A stretch of DNA of 64,000 nucleotides from Bacteroidia bacterium. GTDB lineage: Bacteria; Bacteroidota; Bacteroidia; Bacteroidales; VadinHA17. Location: positions 38,599 to 102,598 of the forward strand of contig JAPLDX010000090.1 of NCBI GenBank assembly GCA_026391215.1. The letters are read 5' to 3'. The translations under genes and the position numbers were made by a program. Below, in pieces: positions 7,295 through 16,779 of this stretch (position 1 is its first letter; each line of letters begins with the position of its first letter). The notes under the pieces are model-generated. The model had not been told where the DNA came from and made no database searches. It saw only the letters and a program-made list of their open reading frames with translations.

Positions 7295-9406
7295 ATGAAA
7301 AAGTACTTTATTATTTTACCGGCGCTGATTATCCTTTGCGCATGCACTGGCGGCAACAAGGAAAAAATCACTTATCCTGTGACCCGGGCCGGCAACGTCG
7401 TTGATACCATTTTCGGAACTCCGGTTCCTGATCCGTACAGGTGGCTCGAGGATGACATTTCGGAAGAAACCGCTGCCTGGGTAAAGGAGCAGAACCTTGT
7501 CACTTTCGGCTATCTGGAAAAGATCCCTTACAGGGAACAGATCAAAGAACGCCTGACAAAGATGTATAACTATGAAAAATACGGTATTCCTCATAAGGAA
7601 GATGATTATACTTATTTTTCAAAAAATGACGGTCTTCAAAATCAGTATGTTATCTACCGGCAAAAAGAGGGAGCAGAACTTGAAGTTTTTCTCGATCCGA
7701 ATTCATTCTCTGCTGACGGTACGACATCCCTGGGTGAGATGGGTTTTTCAAAGGATGGAAGCCTCGTTGCCTGGTCAATTTCTGAAGGCGGATCAGACTG
7801 GCGCAAGATAATAGTGATGGATGCCCCTGCAAAAAAGATTATCGGGGATACACTAACCGATATCAAGTTCACCGGTATCTCCTGGCAGGGCAATGACGGA
7901 TTTTACTATTCCAGCTACGACAAGCCAAAAGGGAGTGAACTCTCGGCAATGACAGATCACCATAAGCTCTATTATCATAAGCTGGGAACAAAACAATCTG
8001 AAGACAAGGTAGTATTCGGAGCTGATAAAGTAAGAAGATATGTCGGAGGCTATGTTACTGAAGATGAAAGGTATCTTGTCGTTACTGCTTCTGTATCCAC
8101 AACAGGAAATGAATTGTATATAAAGGATCTGACAAAGAAAAACAGTGATTTTCAAACTGTTGTGGGCAATTTTGACAGCGACAGCTATATTATTGACAAC
8201 GACGGATCAAAACTCTACATAGCTACAAATCTGAATGCACCAAATGCAAAGATCATAACTGTGGATGCTGCAAAACCCGGTACTGAAAACTGGGTCGATT
8301 TCATTCCTGAAACAGAAAATGTGCTTAATCCATCGACCGGAGCCGGATTTTTCTTTGCCAGCTACCTTAAGGATGCCATTTCATATGTCAAACAATATGA
8401 TAAAGCTGGTCAGTTTGTCCGCGACATCACACTACCGGGACCAGGAAGTGCCGACGGATTCAATGCGAAAAAGGAAGATACTGAAATCTATTATTCATTT
8501 ACAAATTATACCATCCCTTCGACAATCTATAAAATGAATCCACTCAGCGGAGATGCCGGGATTTACAAAAAACCTTCAGTAGCATTCAATGGTGATGATT
8601 ATGAATCAATCCAGGTTTTTTATGAATCAAAAGACGGAACACGTATCCCTATGATAATCACCTTCAGAAAAAACACTCCGCTTAATGGAAAGAATCCTGC
8701 TATGCTATACGGTTACGGTGGATTTAATTCAAGCATGACACCAGGATTCAGCATTACCAATGCCTTATGGCTTGACATGGGAGGAATTTATGCAGTACCC
8801 AATATCAGGGGAGGTGGCGAATACGGTGAAAAATGGCATCTCGCAGGAACAAAAATGAATAAGCAGAATGTGTACGATGATTTTATAGCTGCTGCTGAAT
8901 ACCTTATTATTAATAAGTATACATCGCCTGATTTTCTGGTAGTAAGAGGCGGTTCAAACGGAGGACTGCTTGTTGGCGCAGTAATGACACAAAGACCTGA
9001 ACTTTTTAAAGTGGCTCTTCCGGCTGTCGGAGTTATGGACATGCTCAGGTATCATAAATTTACTGCCGGAGCAGGCTGGGCTTACGATTACGGAACTGCT
9101 GACGAAAGCCCTGAAATGTTTAACTATATCCTGAAATACTCTCCTGTTCAAAATGTCAGGGAGGGCACTGAATACCCTGCTACTCTTGTAACAACAGGCG
9201 ATCATGATGACAGAGTAGTACCGGCACATTCATTCAAGTTTGCAGCCCATCTGCAGGCAAAACAGGCTGGTTCCGCTCCCGTCCTGATCCGGATCGAAAC
9301 AAAAGCAGGACATAGTGCCGGCACCCCTGTAAGCAAAATCATTGAGCAGTATACCGATATCTACAGCTTCACACTCTGGAACATGGGGATAAAGGAGCTG
9401 AAATGA
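7295..9406 (+). CDS. prolyl oligopeptidase family S9A serine peptidase (lipoprotein)
   Basis: The 703-residue length matches S9A prolyl oligopeptidases. The N-terminus is a lipoprotein-type signal (ALIILCAC). PDPYRWLEDD near residue 45 is the conserved S9 N-terminal motif. A seven-bladed propeller occupies about residues 80-430, then the alpha/beta-hydrolase domain. The catalytic triad is visible: Ser554 in GGSNGG, Asp in TGDHDDRVV (636-641) and His673 in KAGHSAG. The family cleaves short peptides after proline. It is probably periplasmic or membrane-anchored, where it would trim oligopeptides. The Gfo/Idh gene starts 10 bp downstream, so the two may be co-transcribed. Confidence 0.93.
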   Translation: MKKYFIILPALIILCACTGGNKEKITYPVTRAGNVVDTIFGTPVPDPYRWLEDDISEETAAWVKEQNLVTFGYLEKIPYREQIKERLTKMYNYEKYGIPHKEDDYTYFSKNDGLQNQYVIYRQKEGAELEVFLDPNSFSADGTTSLGEMGFSKDGSLVAWSISEGGSDWRKIIVMDAPAKKIIGDTLTDIKFTGISWQGNDGFYYSSYDKPKGSELSAMTDHHKLYYHKLGTKQSEDKVVFGADKVRRYVGGYVTEDERYLVVTASVSTTGNELYIKDLTKKNSDFQTVVGNFDSDSYIIDNDGSKLYIATNLNAPNAKIITVDAAKPGTENWVDFIPETENVLNPSTGAGFFFASYLKDAISYVKQYDKAGQFVRDITLPGPGSADGFNAKKEDTEIYYSFTNYTIPSTIYKMNPLSGDAGIYKKPSVAFNGDDYESIQVFYESKDGTRIPMIITFRKNTPLNGKNPAMLYGYGGFNSSMTPGFSITNALWLDMGGIYAVPNIRGGGEYGEKWHLAGTKMNKQNVYDDFIAAAEYLIINKYTSPDFLVVRGGSNGGLLVGAVMTQRPELFKVALPAVGVMDMLRYHKFTAGAGWAYDYGTADESPEMFNYILKYSPVQNVREGTEYPATLVTTGDHDDRVVPAHSFKFAAHLQAKQAGSAPVLIRIETKAGHSAGTPVSKIIEQYTDIYSFTLWNMGIKELK

Positions 9407-9416
9407 AACAACTATC

Positions 9417-10598
9417 ATGACAGATAAAATAATCCGAAGCGGGATTGCCGGTTCAGGTTATGCTGCAAGGTTTCATTATGATGCCCTGCAGCGGCTTTAT
9501 TCTGTTAAAGTAAAAATAACCGGTGCATACTCCCCTACTTCTCAAAGACTTAAGCTGTTCACTGAAGAACGCCACCTGAAAGCTTTCAGCAATCTTGAGT
9601 CTCTGATTGATGAATCAGATGTCATTCATGTCTGTACTCCCCCTTCAGCCCATGAACCGATAGTAATTGAAGCTCTTAAGCAAAATAAACATGTTATCGT
9701 TGAAAAGCCTTTGACCGGATATTTCGGGGATGATAGCGATAATTTTAATGGAGATACTTTCCCGCGTGAGAAGGGACTTGAACAGGCTCTGTCCAGTGTA
9801 AAAAGAATGATTGGTGCAGAAAAGAAGAGCCGCGGAAAGATCATGTATGCTGAGAACTGGATATATGCCCCGGCCGTAATAAAGGAAAGCGACATCCTGC
9901 GGAAGACAAAAGCCCAGATCCTGTGGATGCACGGTGAGGAATCTCATTCCGGCTCACATTCATTAAATTACGGACAATGGAAATTCTCAGGAGGAGGTTC
10001 AATGATCGGCAAGGGATGCCATCCCCTCACGGCAGCATTATATTTTAAACAGGTTGAAGGTAAGGCTCGTGATGGCAAGCCGGTAAGACCTGCAGCTGTA
10101 TCAGCCCGTACTCATGCTGTTACCCGTATGCCGGGATATATGGATGAAGGTCATCTCAGAACTACCTATAAAGATATTGAAGACTTTGCAGCCATTCATA
10201 TCATTTTTGAAGACGGCACATTTGCTGATATTTTTGCCAGCGAGCTGGTGCTTGGAGGAGTACATAACTGGATAGAGGTAAACACCAATAACCACAGGAC
10301 CATCTGCAATATAAGCCCTAACGATGCTATGCAGAGCTATACTCCCGATGAGAAGCATTTTAAAGACGTTTATACTGTTGAAAAGACAGAAACAAAACAG
10401 GGATGGTCGTCCGTCTCTCCTGATGAAAGCTGGTTTACGGGTTATCAGCACGAGATGGAGGCTTTTTACCGTTCTGCTGCTTTCGGTGAAGCAGTTGAAA
10501 GCAACAGCAGTTTAGCAGCTGATGCAATAGCAACTATTTATGCAGGTTACCTGTCGGCTGAAAGAAAAGGATCAGAGGTACCAGTTACACTACTTTAA
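9417..10598 (+). CDS. Gfo/Idh/MocA family sugar oxidoreductase (cytosolic)
   Basis: The protein has 393 residues without a signal or Tat peptide, unlike the other two family members in this window. A Rossmann NAD(P) domain is at the N-terminus (GIAGSGYAARFH), followed by VHVCTPPSAHEP and the family EKP motif (VEKPLTGY). The C-terminal domain begins around residue 130 with ENWIYAP and has GKGCHPLTA. Members oxidise or reduce sugars, inositols and keto-sugars. It lies 10 bp behind the prolyl oligopeptidase gene, and its stop overlaps the convergent GH116 stop by 3 bp (10595-10598). Substrate is unknown. Confidence 0.88.
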   Translation: MTDKIIRSGIAGSGYAARFHYDALQRLYSVKVKITGAYSPTSQRLKLFTEERHLKAFSNLESLIDESDVIHVCTPPSAHEPIVIEALKQNKHVIVEKPLTGYFGDDSDNFNGDTFPREKGLEQALSSVKRMIGAEKKSRGKIMYAENWIYAPAVIKESDILRKTKAQILWMHGEESHSGSHSLNYGQWKFSGGGSMIGKGCHPLTAALYFKQVEGKARDGKPVRPAAVSARTHAVTRMPGYMDEGHLRTTYKDIEDFAAIHIIFEDGTFADIFASELVLGGVHNWIEVNTNNHRTICNISPNDAMQSYTPDEKHFKDVYTVEKTETKQGWSSVSPDESWFTGYQHEMEAFYRSAAFGEAVESNSSLAADAIATIYAGYLSAERKGSEVPVTLL

Positions 10599-13111
10599 TC
10601 TATAATAAAGTCTTTGACAGTAATCTCACCAAAGGTTACATCGAGGAAAGGCTTGCCATTTTTCATTCCGGCATTTCCAAAACCTGTGGCTGTTGAAATA
10701 AATGAAGTATAATCACCTGTTCCCGAATTTAAATACATTACCTGATCGACTGCATCGTACCTGATCCCTGAAAGAGCCTGGAGCATTGCATAGCTCGATA
10801 GCGCTCTTGCATACCAGTTACCGCATTCGTACTCATTGAAAGGATTCCGGATCCTTCCGTCATACCTGTCGCGGGCTATCCTTACTATTTCCAGTCCTTT
10901 TTCCGATTCGCCCATCATCATAAGATGAGAGGCTACCTGGTACTCAATACCTGTCCACACTTCATCACTGTAAACGAAGGGAAGTGACAACTTTCCTCCC
11001 TTTGGCCAACTGCAAAGCAACAGTCCTCCCTCATTCCCAAGTGCATATGAAGGGCGCTGAGGATTTGAATGATCTGAAAGATCCCTGCGTAAATTATATT
11101 TATATACTGATTTCAGGTGACTTGCCACTTTAAAGGAATCGACAACATCACTAAGGCCGCATACCTCCCCTATCCATGCACCCAGGATACCATCAGAAAG
11201 ACATCCTGTGCCATACTGATATTTTGGACCTTCCTTCTGAAGTAGTGCCCTGGCTTCTTCTGAATAATCCGACGACCATGATCCTTCAGAAGCTTTTACA
11301 GGATCCGGAGAACTTAGTCCCTCCCATTTTATCTTCTGTATGAAATATTCACCATCAAACAGTTCCGATTCTAACGTCTTCCTCCCTTTTGAATAAAGTA
11401 ATTCATATTTTGAAACATCAGCACCAAGGTATTTGCCCATTTCCGCTATAGCTTTCAGGGCTCCCAGGTAGAAGCTTGTACACATCCCATCCGGTCCCCA
11501 GAATTCTATGTCGTAAGTGTTATGGTGTGGTTCTTCCAGTGTTCCGGTAGAACGGGGATCCCATGTCTTAATGCAATAATCCATGCTTTCTACCACTTTT
11601 GGATACAGCTTTTTAAGCCATTCGGCATTGCCGCTGATATGCCAGTCGCGGTATACTTTCATGATCCCTCCCAGCTGACCATCTGATGCAGCATAAAAAG
11701 TAGTTGCGACAGGACGGATCGGCAAAGCTGATCTGAATGTCTGATGTCCTTCCATATCCTGGCTCGGGAGAAATTCCGTCTCACGCAGGGTTCTCTCAAG
11801 TGAAGGGAAAAGATGAGGGATTGCCTGGGCATAATTCCATACATGGGTGCAGGAGCCGGCACAACAGCCTGAATTATCACCGCATCCCTCCCAGTTCCAT
11901 AATTTTCCGTCACGCTGACGAAGAATCGTCGGTGATTTTAAAATTGTAAGGTTAGCAGCTACTGCTTCAATCACTTCAGGAGGATGGGTTGTATTGTAAA
12001 ATGCATTGCAGAACAATTCGGATTTCCCCAGAAGATCACTGTAATTTGTTTTCCAGTAATCTGCAACTTCATTTATCCCGGGAAATTTCGCTGAATACCA
12101 TGGTTTATAATAGGGATCCTTGCAGGTACAATCAGTGTCGGTGCACTCCTCATCATCGGGCTCCTTTGAATCCTGGCCGTACTTCATATTAGTGTTTGGT
12201 ACATACCAGGCCATCATGATCCTTATTACTTTTGACTCTCCCGGATTTAATGATAATGGCACATAAAGTGATGCACCCGGCGCATCATCCTCAACAGGCG
12301 ATGTGTTCCTGGTTTCTCCTCTCAGAATTGTATTCCACGTCATGGTCATCGGGTCCCACCATCCTCCCCTGAACCAGCAATGGTCCACAATAGCTTCAGG
12401 CTCTGTGGTATATATTGCAAAATCGCCCTGCTTCTCCGGATTTTCCTTGTTCCCCTCCTCAGACAGGATGAATCCTCCTGCAATGGGTTTTACTGAAGCT
12501 TTCCCGCCGGATTGGCTCATAAAATTTTTGGTATTGTAAGAAAATACACATTCCAGAACTGAACTGCCGGTGTTTTTAAATGAATATTCCAGTGCTCCCA
12601 CTGGCAAGCTTGAATTATCGGCATCAGTAGGAATAAAAGGGCTCCATCCTTTTATCTGGACATTGAGCGGAATATCATTGTCATTCAGCTCAATGCCGGC
12701 AAATGGGAATCTTGCATGGAATGTCGCATTTTTAAATCTTGGAAGTCCATAGGTTGCTCCTGCGGAACCGTTCCCCGAACCAGGTTGTCCAAAGCGCTTC
12801 CAGTCCGGGACCTGGCCTTCAAGGACTTTTGTACCGTTTTCAATTCCCTTGACCGAAATGGCTGCGAATATGCACGGCTCATTGAAAACCTCAGGCTTGT
12901 TTCTTACCGACATGTGAGAAATTGCACCGGTCCCTTCCAGACAAAACATTCCTGCTCCCAATCCTCCGATCGGGAAAGCTATCCTGTTGAGGTATTCTCC
13001 TGAATATGTTCCGTTATACTCATGTTTCGGATTATCGATTGTACCTTTTTTTTCAGCACAGGAGGTTAATAGCAATCCTCCGGATACTAATAGTACTAAG
13101 ATCTTATTCAT
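10595..13111 (-). CDS. GH116-family glycoside hydrolase (GBA2/DUF608-type beta-glycosidase), lipoprotein
   Basis: The protein has 838 residues with a lipobox (LLLTSCAEK), so it is lipid-anchored outside the cytoplasm. The N-terminal beta-sandwich starts with RIAFPIGGLGAGMFCLEGTG, the typical glucosylceramidase-2 N-domain motif. The C-terminal (alpha/alpha)6 catalytic domain contains HNTYDIEFWG and GCLSDGILGAW, conserved active-site stretches of the family. Family activities include beta-glucosidase, beta-xylosidase and N-acetylglucosaminidase. It is the last gene of a minus-strand operon with GH172/DUF2961, a Tat Gfo/Idh and a Tat TIM-barrel isomerase, suggesting that an exported pathway processes one glycoside. 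Catalytic residue numbers were not assigned. Confidence 0.88.
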   Translation of the reverse strand: MNKILVLLVSGGLLLTSCAEKKGTIDNPKHEYNGTYSGEYLNRIAFPIGGLGAGMFCLEGTGAISHMSVRNKPEVFNEPCIFAAISVKGIENGTKVLEGQVPDWKRFGQPGSGNGSAGATYGLPRFKNATFHARFPFAGIELNDNDIPLNVQIKGWSPFIPTDADNSSLPVGALEYSFKNTGSSVLECVFSYNTKNFMSQSGGKASVKPIAGGFILSEEGNKENPEKQGDFAIYTTEPEAIVDHCWFRGGWWDPMTMTWNTILRGETRNTSPVEDDAPGASLYVPLSLNPGESKVIRIMMAWYVPNTNMKYGQDSKEPDDEECTDTDCTCKDPYYKPWYSAKFPGINEVADYWKTNYSDLLGKSELFCNAFYNTTHPPEVIEAVAANLTILKSPTILRQRDGKLWNWEGCGDNSGCCAGSCTHVWNYAQAIPHLFPSLERTLRETEFLPSQDMEGHQTFRSALPIRPVATTFYAASDGQLGGIMKVYRDWHISGNAEWLKKLYPKVVESMDYCIKTWDPRSTGTLEEPHHNTYDIEFWGPDGMCTSFYLGALKAIAEMGKYLGADVSKYELLYSKGRKTLESELFDGEYFIQKIKWEGLSSPDPVKASEGSWSSDYSEEARALLQKEGPKYQYGTGCLSDGILGAWIGEVCGLSDVVDSFKVASHLKSVYKYNLRRDLSDHSNPQRPSYALGNEGGLLLCSWPKGGKLSLPFVYSDEVWTGIEYQVASHLMMMGESEKGLEIVRIARDRYDGRIRNPFNEYECGNWYARALSSYAMLQALSGIRYDAVDQVMYLNSGTGDYTSFISTATGFGNAGMKNGKPFLDVTFGEITVKDFIID

Positions 13112-13131
13112 AAAAATATCATTAAATGGTA

Positions 13132-14028
13132 CTAGCTCTCCAATATTTTAACCAGTCTGTCACACAAGTCTTTAAGTCCCTCTGGAGTATCTCCTCCCGG
13201 CTGCTCAATTGTAGCCCATCCATTATACCCGATCCCGTCAAGGGCTTTCATGACTTTTGTCCAGTTCACATCACCTTCAGTCAATTTAACTTCAAAACCA
13301 GCAGATTTGCCCTGTTTGTCCGCAATCTTGCGACTATATTCCTTGATATGAACTTTGGCTATCCTTTTCTCCAGGATTTTGATCCACTGTTCTGGCCAAC
13401 CATAAGCAAGGATATTGCCACAGTCAAAATAAAAACCTACAAAAGGACTCCCGAACTGATCGACATAAGAAGCCGCTTCCATCGGACTTAGCAGGAAATT
13501 ATTCCAGACATTTTCCACTCCAATCTTTACATTGAGTTTTTCAGCAAGTGGTATAGCTTTCTTTAACTCATCTGACGATCTGTTCCAGCACTCATCATAG
13601 CTGACAGTGTCATTTACTCTTCCGGGTACAAGCAGAACCGTATCTGCTCCATAGACCTGTGAATCTTCAATTGCAACTTTCAGTGCCTCCACACCTTTTT
13701 CTCTCACTTGAGGATCCGGATCAGACAGAGGGAATTTCCAATGCATTTCGTCGCAAACACTGGGTATCGATAAACCTGTCGCATCACGCGCTTTAAGTAC
13801 TTCGTTCCTGTCAAGATGACTCATTACTTCAATCCCGTCGAAACCGGCGGCTTTTGCAGACTGGAATTTTTCATAAATGGTTTTGCCAACACCATTGCTC
13901 CCCCACATTATTCCTTTTTTTATACTTCTCACGGGAGGAAGAAGTTTTCCTGAGAGACCATGAAAAGGCGCAATTGAAAACGCTGCAGAAGCCATCATGG
14001 TTCCTTTTGTGAATTGCCTTCTATTCAT
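13132..14028 (-). CDS. Tat-exported sugar phosphate isomerase/epimerase-like TIM barrel
   Basis: The protein has 298 residues. The N-terminus MNRRQFTKGTMMASAAFS is a twin-arginine signal, so the enzyme is exported folded, probably with a metal. The body is an AP-endonuclease-2/xylose-isomerase-like barrel with metal-ligand stretches: GIEVMSH, GVENVWNN, GFYFDCGN, KVHIKEYS and ATIEQPGG. Despite the family name, periplasmic members are unlikely to use phosphorylated sugars. In Bacteroidota they often sit beside Gfo/Idh dehydrogenases and act on keto-sugars or keto-glycosides. It lies 20 bp upstream of GH116 and 27 bp downstream of the Tat Gfo/Idh gene, consistent with one operon. Confidence 0.87.
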   Translation of the reverse strand: MNRRQFTKGTMMASAAFSIAPFHGLSGKLLPPVRSIKKGIMWGSNGVGKTIYEKFQSAKAAGFDGIEVMSHLDRNEVLKARDATGLSIPSVCDEMHWKFPLSDPDPQVREKGVEALKVAIEDSQVYGADTVLLVPGRVNDTVSYDECWNRSSDELKKAIPLAEKLNVKIGVENVWNNFLLSPMEAASYVDQFGSPFVGFYFDCGNILAYGWPEQWIKILEKRIAKVHIKEYSRKIADKQGKSAGFEVKLTEGDVNWTKVMKALDGIGYNGWATIEQPGGDTPEGLKDLCDRLVKILES

Positions 14029-14055
14029 AAATAACTTATTTTGAGCATTATAATG

Positions 14056-15411
14056 TTAAACATTTGATTCTGTCCCGATTATCGGAATCACCTCCGGAAT
14101 ACCAGGGACGGGGCCAAATGCATATGTTTTCGGACCGAGATACAGGTCTGAATTCATTACCTCCTCCCATGTCACGTCTTTTCCCGAATATGCTGACATA
14201 CGTCCCATAATTGTAATAAGGGAGGAGTTCACCTGAGCTTCAGCATCGTTAACTACGTTGCCCGTACGGATCCCTGTTATCAGATTAATATGTTCCTGAA
14301 CATAAGGATCAGTTACCTTCCAGGTTTCATCAGCCGATCCCTCTTCTGGTGTTGGATATTTCCATATCTCCTCTCCTTTCAGGTTATATAATATCCCCTT
14401 TGCGTCAGCAAATCCATTGGTGCCCACTATAAACTGTTTTGTAAGATTACTGCAGCCGGTGATCTGTCGTGCAGCACAATGGGTATGCATGCCGTTGTCA
14501 TAAATATATTCTATGCTGAAGAAGTCATACTGGTCACCAGTCACCCTTCTCTGGCGTCCGCCCCAGCCGATAGCCTTTACAGGGATCTTTCCAAGATACC
14601 AGTTCATCACATCAATTTCATGAATGAACTGCTCAACAATATGATCACCTGAAAGCCAGCAGAAATTCGCCCAGTTTCTGAGCATATACTCCATATCGGT
14701 CCATCCGGGTTTTCGTTTTATAACCCAGAGTGAACCGCCATTGCGGATAATATGAGCGCTGACGATATCCCCTATTTCACCGTTCATTACTCTCCTCTTT
14801 GTTTCCATGAAATCTTTCTGAACCCTCCTGATCGTTCCGCTGACCAGGCATAATCCCTTTTCCTTTGCTCTTTCAATGGAAACCATCACTGAACGAGCCC
14901 CTACAGGATCGACTGCACATGGTTTTTCAAGGAATATATGTTTGCCCGCTTCGACCGCTGCTGCAATATGGACAGGACGGAAATGAGGAGGTGTGCATAG
15001 AAGCACAACATCAACGCCTGAGTCAATTACTTTCTGATAGCTGTCAAATCCAGTGAAGCATTTTTCATCAGCTATTTCAATGTTCCTTTCCTTTTTAAGC
15101 TGCTCCCGGCATTGATCAAGTCTGTCCCTGAAAACATCTCCAAGGGCAGTTATCTGAAGGTTTGGACCTGCATCCACGAAGTTAACTGCAGCTCCCGTAC
15201 CTCTACCTCCACATCCTACGAGCCCCGCTTTAAGGACTGGTCCGTCTGGAGCCTGTGTCAGAAGAGCAGGAAGCTTTTCTTCCTCTTTCTTTGGTTCTGT
15301 TCCTTTGCATGAACTGATGATTCCCATTGAGCCTAATGCAGCCGCAGCCATAGTAGTGTTCGAGATAAATTTTCTGCGGCCGATTTTCTTGTGTGAAGTC
15401 TCTTTTTTCAT
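14056..15411 (-). CDS. Tat-exported Gfo/Idh/MocA family oxidoreductase
   Basis: The protein has 451 residues from ATG 15411. An upstream in-frame ATG at 15564 would overlap the DUF2961 gene and place a twin-arginine signal internally, so it was rejected. The signal is KKIGRRKFISNTTM followed by a hydrophobic stretch ending ISSCKG, possibly also a lipobox. The NAD(P)-binding fold begins AGLVGCGGRGTGAA, with VLLCTPPHFRP and LEKPCAVDP (EKP motif). The C-terminal domain has NWYLGKIPVKAIGWGGRQ. Tat export with a pre-bound nicotinamide cofactor is typical of glucose-fructose oxidoreductase relatives. Neighbouring GH172, isomerase and GH116 genes suggest oxidation of a glycoside in the periplasm. 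Confidence 0.88.
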   Translation of the reverse strand: MKKETSHKKIGRRKFISNTTMAAAALGSMGIISSCKGTEPKKEEEKLPALLTQAPDGPVLKAGLVGCGGRGTGAAVNFVDAGPNLQITALGDVFRDRLDQCREQLKKERNIEIADEKCFTGFDSYQKVIDSGVDVVLLCTPPHFRPVHIAAAVEAGKHIFLEKPCAVDPVGARSVMVSIERAKEKGLCLVSGTIRRVQKDFMETKRRVMNGEIGDIVSAHIIRNGGSLWVIKRKPGWTDMEYMLRNWANFCWLSGDHIVEQFIHEIDVMNWYLGKIPVKAIGWGGRQRRVTGDQYDFFSIEYIYDNGMHTHCAARQITGCSNLTKQFIVGTNGFADAKGILYNLKGEEIWKYPTPEEGSADETWKVTDPYVQEHINLITGIRTGNVVNDAEAQVNSSLITIMGRMSAYSGKDVTWEEVMNSDLYLGPKTYAFGPVPGIPEVIPIIGTESNV

Positions 15412-15433
15412 AAAAGCTTTTTTAGCGTAATTA

Positions 15434-16624
15434 TTAATAAACTTCAAGTTCCCGCCATGAGGGCATAGCAGGATATTTAGCATGAGGTTCGGTCTGGTAC
15501 CAGTAGCACACCGATGCAATGTCAGATTTCTGTGCCAGGTATCTTCCTCCCTGACGCCATCCAAGGTCCTGAATGGTAATTTTCAGGTCTTTATCAAATC
15601 TGACAGGATCCATAATGTGCCAGCGGTACATTCCGAAGCGCTGCATCACGTTATAATGCCCGTCGCCCCTGATAACCTGGTGAAGACCTGTATAGGGAGT
15701 GCTGAACTCTGTATAATTGACTTCTTCGACACCTGCTGCATTTTTTAGTCTTGTGTCAAAATCATAGGAGCCGCAGAAATAATCTTCTGTGCCAGTGCCG
15801 CAAATTGTCGGGAATTTTGTATCGCCGTCCAAAAAGAATTTTATTTCTCCTTCACCCCACCAACCGTTGTTGTTCACCCCTAAAGCCAGATAGACACCTA
15901 CATACTGGCCTTTCCCCTTGATACCATCCGCGATAGTATAATCAGAGGTTGTATTTGGATTTGCCCTCCGGAACTGGGTATGGAAATATGCTGCGTCAGC
16001 CGGTACTTCAGTAAGTGTATAGTCTATCTGGTAGTAAAGGGTCATTCTGTCCTCATCTCCTGTATTTGTCATTGTAATTTTGCATTTCTTTCTGAACGGC
16101 ATTGCCCAGTAGCAGTTGAAAGCGCTTCCCGGATTGACACATATGGCCAGCGATGTAAGTGGAGCGTAACTTCCCCATCCCATTGCGAAAAAATCACCTA
16201 CAGGACATTCAACTGAAGGTTCAGTTTCTCCATCCCAATAGATGCGGAGTATGTTATAACGCCATTTGCCAGCAGGGGTCATCCAGATATGCTGGATCGC
16301 TCCCGGGCCCTCAATATCTGCAAGTGTAAATGTTTCTCCGGGCATTATCCTGACATACGGATTCACTTTCCAGCCCTGTCCGAGATCGCGGGCTGCATTG
16401 TATGCATTTGCCACATTGGGCTTATCCTTGTCGGCAACAGGATCAGCCATCCCTGCTTTGCCTTTCTCGCCGGTAAAGTTTTCAGGGCTTATGGACCGCG
16501 TTTTTGCATCGGATAACCTGTAGAGGTTACCCATGTTCATGTCGAGACCATTGAATTTGCTCTGCGCGAATGCAAATAATGGCAGAAAACAGAATACTGA
16601 AATAACTACAAGAAGCCTTTTCAT
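15434..16624 (-). CDS. DUF2961 protein, glycoside hydrolase family GH172-like
   Basis: The protein has 396 residues from ATG 16624, which begins the signal peptide MKRLLVVISVFCFLPLFAFA; an in-frame ATG at 16651 would add nine hydrophilic residues. N-terminal LYRLSDAKTRSISPEN and GPGAIQHIWMT are hallmarks of DUF2961. Glu280 in GTGTEDYF lies in the stretch that holds a catalytic glutamate in characterised GH172 enzymes. Known GH172 members act on D-arabinofuranosyl or fructofuranosyl linkages. It is probably the first gene of the operon that continues with Gfo/Idh, isomerase and GH116. The unusual sugar specificity of GH172 makes the operon substrate hard to predict. Confidence 0.87.
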   Translation of the reverse strand: MKRLLVVISVFCFLPLFAFAQSKFNGLDMNMGNLYRLSDAKTRSISPENFTGEKGKAGMADPVADKDKPNVANAYNAARDLGQGWKVNPYVRIMPGETFTLADIEGPGAIQHIWMTPAGKWRYNILRIYWDGETEPSVECPVGDFFAMGWGSYAPLTSLAICVNPGSAFNCYWAMPFRKKCKITMTNTGDEDRMTLYYQIDYTLTEVPADAAYFHTQFRRANPNTTSDYTIADGIKGKGQYVGVYLALGVNNNGWWGEGEIKFFLDGDTKFPTICGTGTEDYFCGSYDFDTRLKNAAGVEEVNYTEFSTPYTGLHQVIRGDGHYNVMQRFGMYRWHIMDPVRFDKDLKITIQDLGWRQGGRYLAQKSDIASVCYWYQTEPHAKYPAMPSWRELEVY

Positions 16625-16716
16625 ATTATTAAGTTTAGATTTAGTAATCATTACAATCTAAAATTAATAAATAGACAGGAATTGCAGGGTATATTTTGAA
16701 TGAATCTGAAAAAAAA

Positions 16717-16742
16717 CAGGGGCGCTGTATGCAACGCCCCTG
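16717..16742 (-). terminator. Rho-independent terminator of the 17250-16780 gene
   Basis: CAGGGGCG (16717-16724) pairs perfectly with CGCCCCTG (16735-16742) across 10 nt. AAAAAA at 16711-16716 reads as a U-run on the minus strand. It lies 38 bp after the stop of the small barrel gene and before the GH172 operon, separating the two transcripts. Confidence 0.85.
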
Positions 16743-16779
16743 CTTTGTGCTATTTGAAGTTATTATCCAAATTTGGTTA

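Noticed and set aside
10595-10598. Overlapping convergent stops as a regulatory antisense device
   Set aside because: A 4-bp TTAA overlap of two stops is common in compact genomes and gives no evidence of regulation.
15412-15564. Upstream in-frame ATG at 15564 as start of the Tat Gfo/Idh gene
   Set aside because: It would overlap the GH172 gene and put the twin-arginine signal 50 residues inside the protein; ATG 15411 gives a normal Tat signal at the N-terminus.
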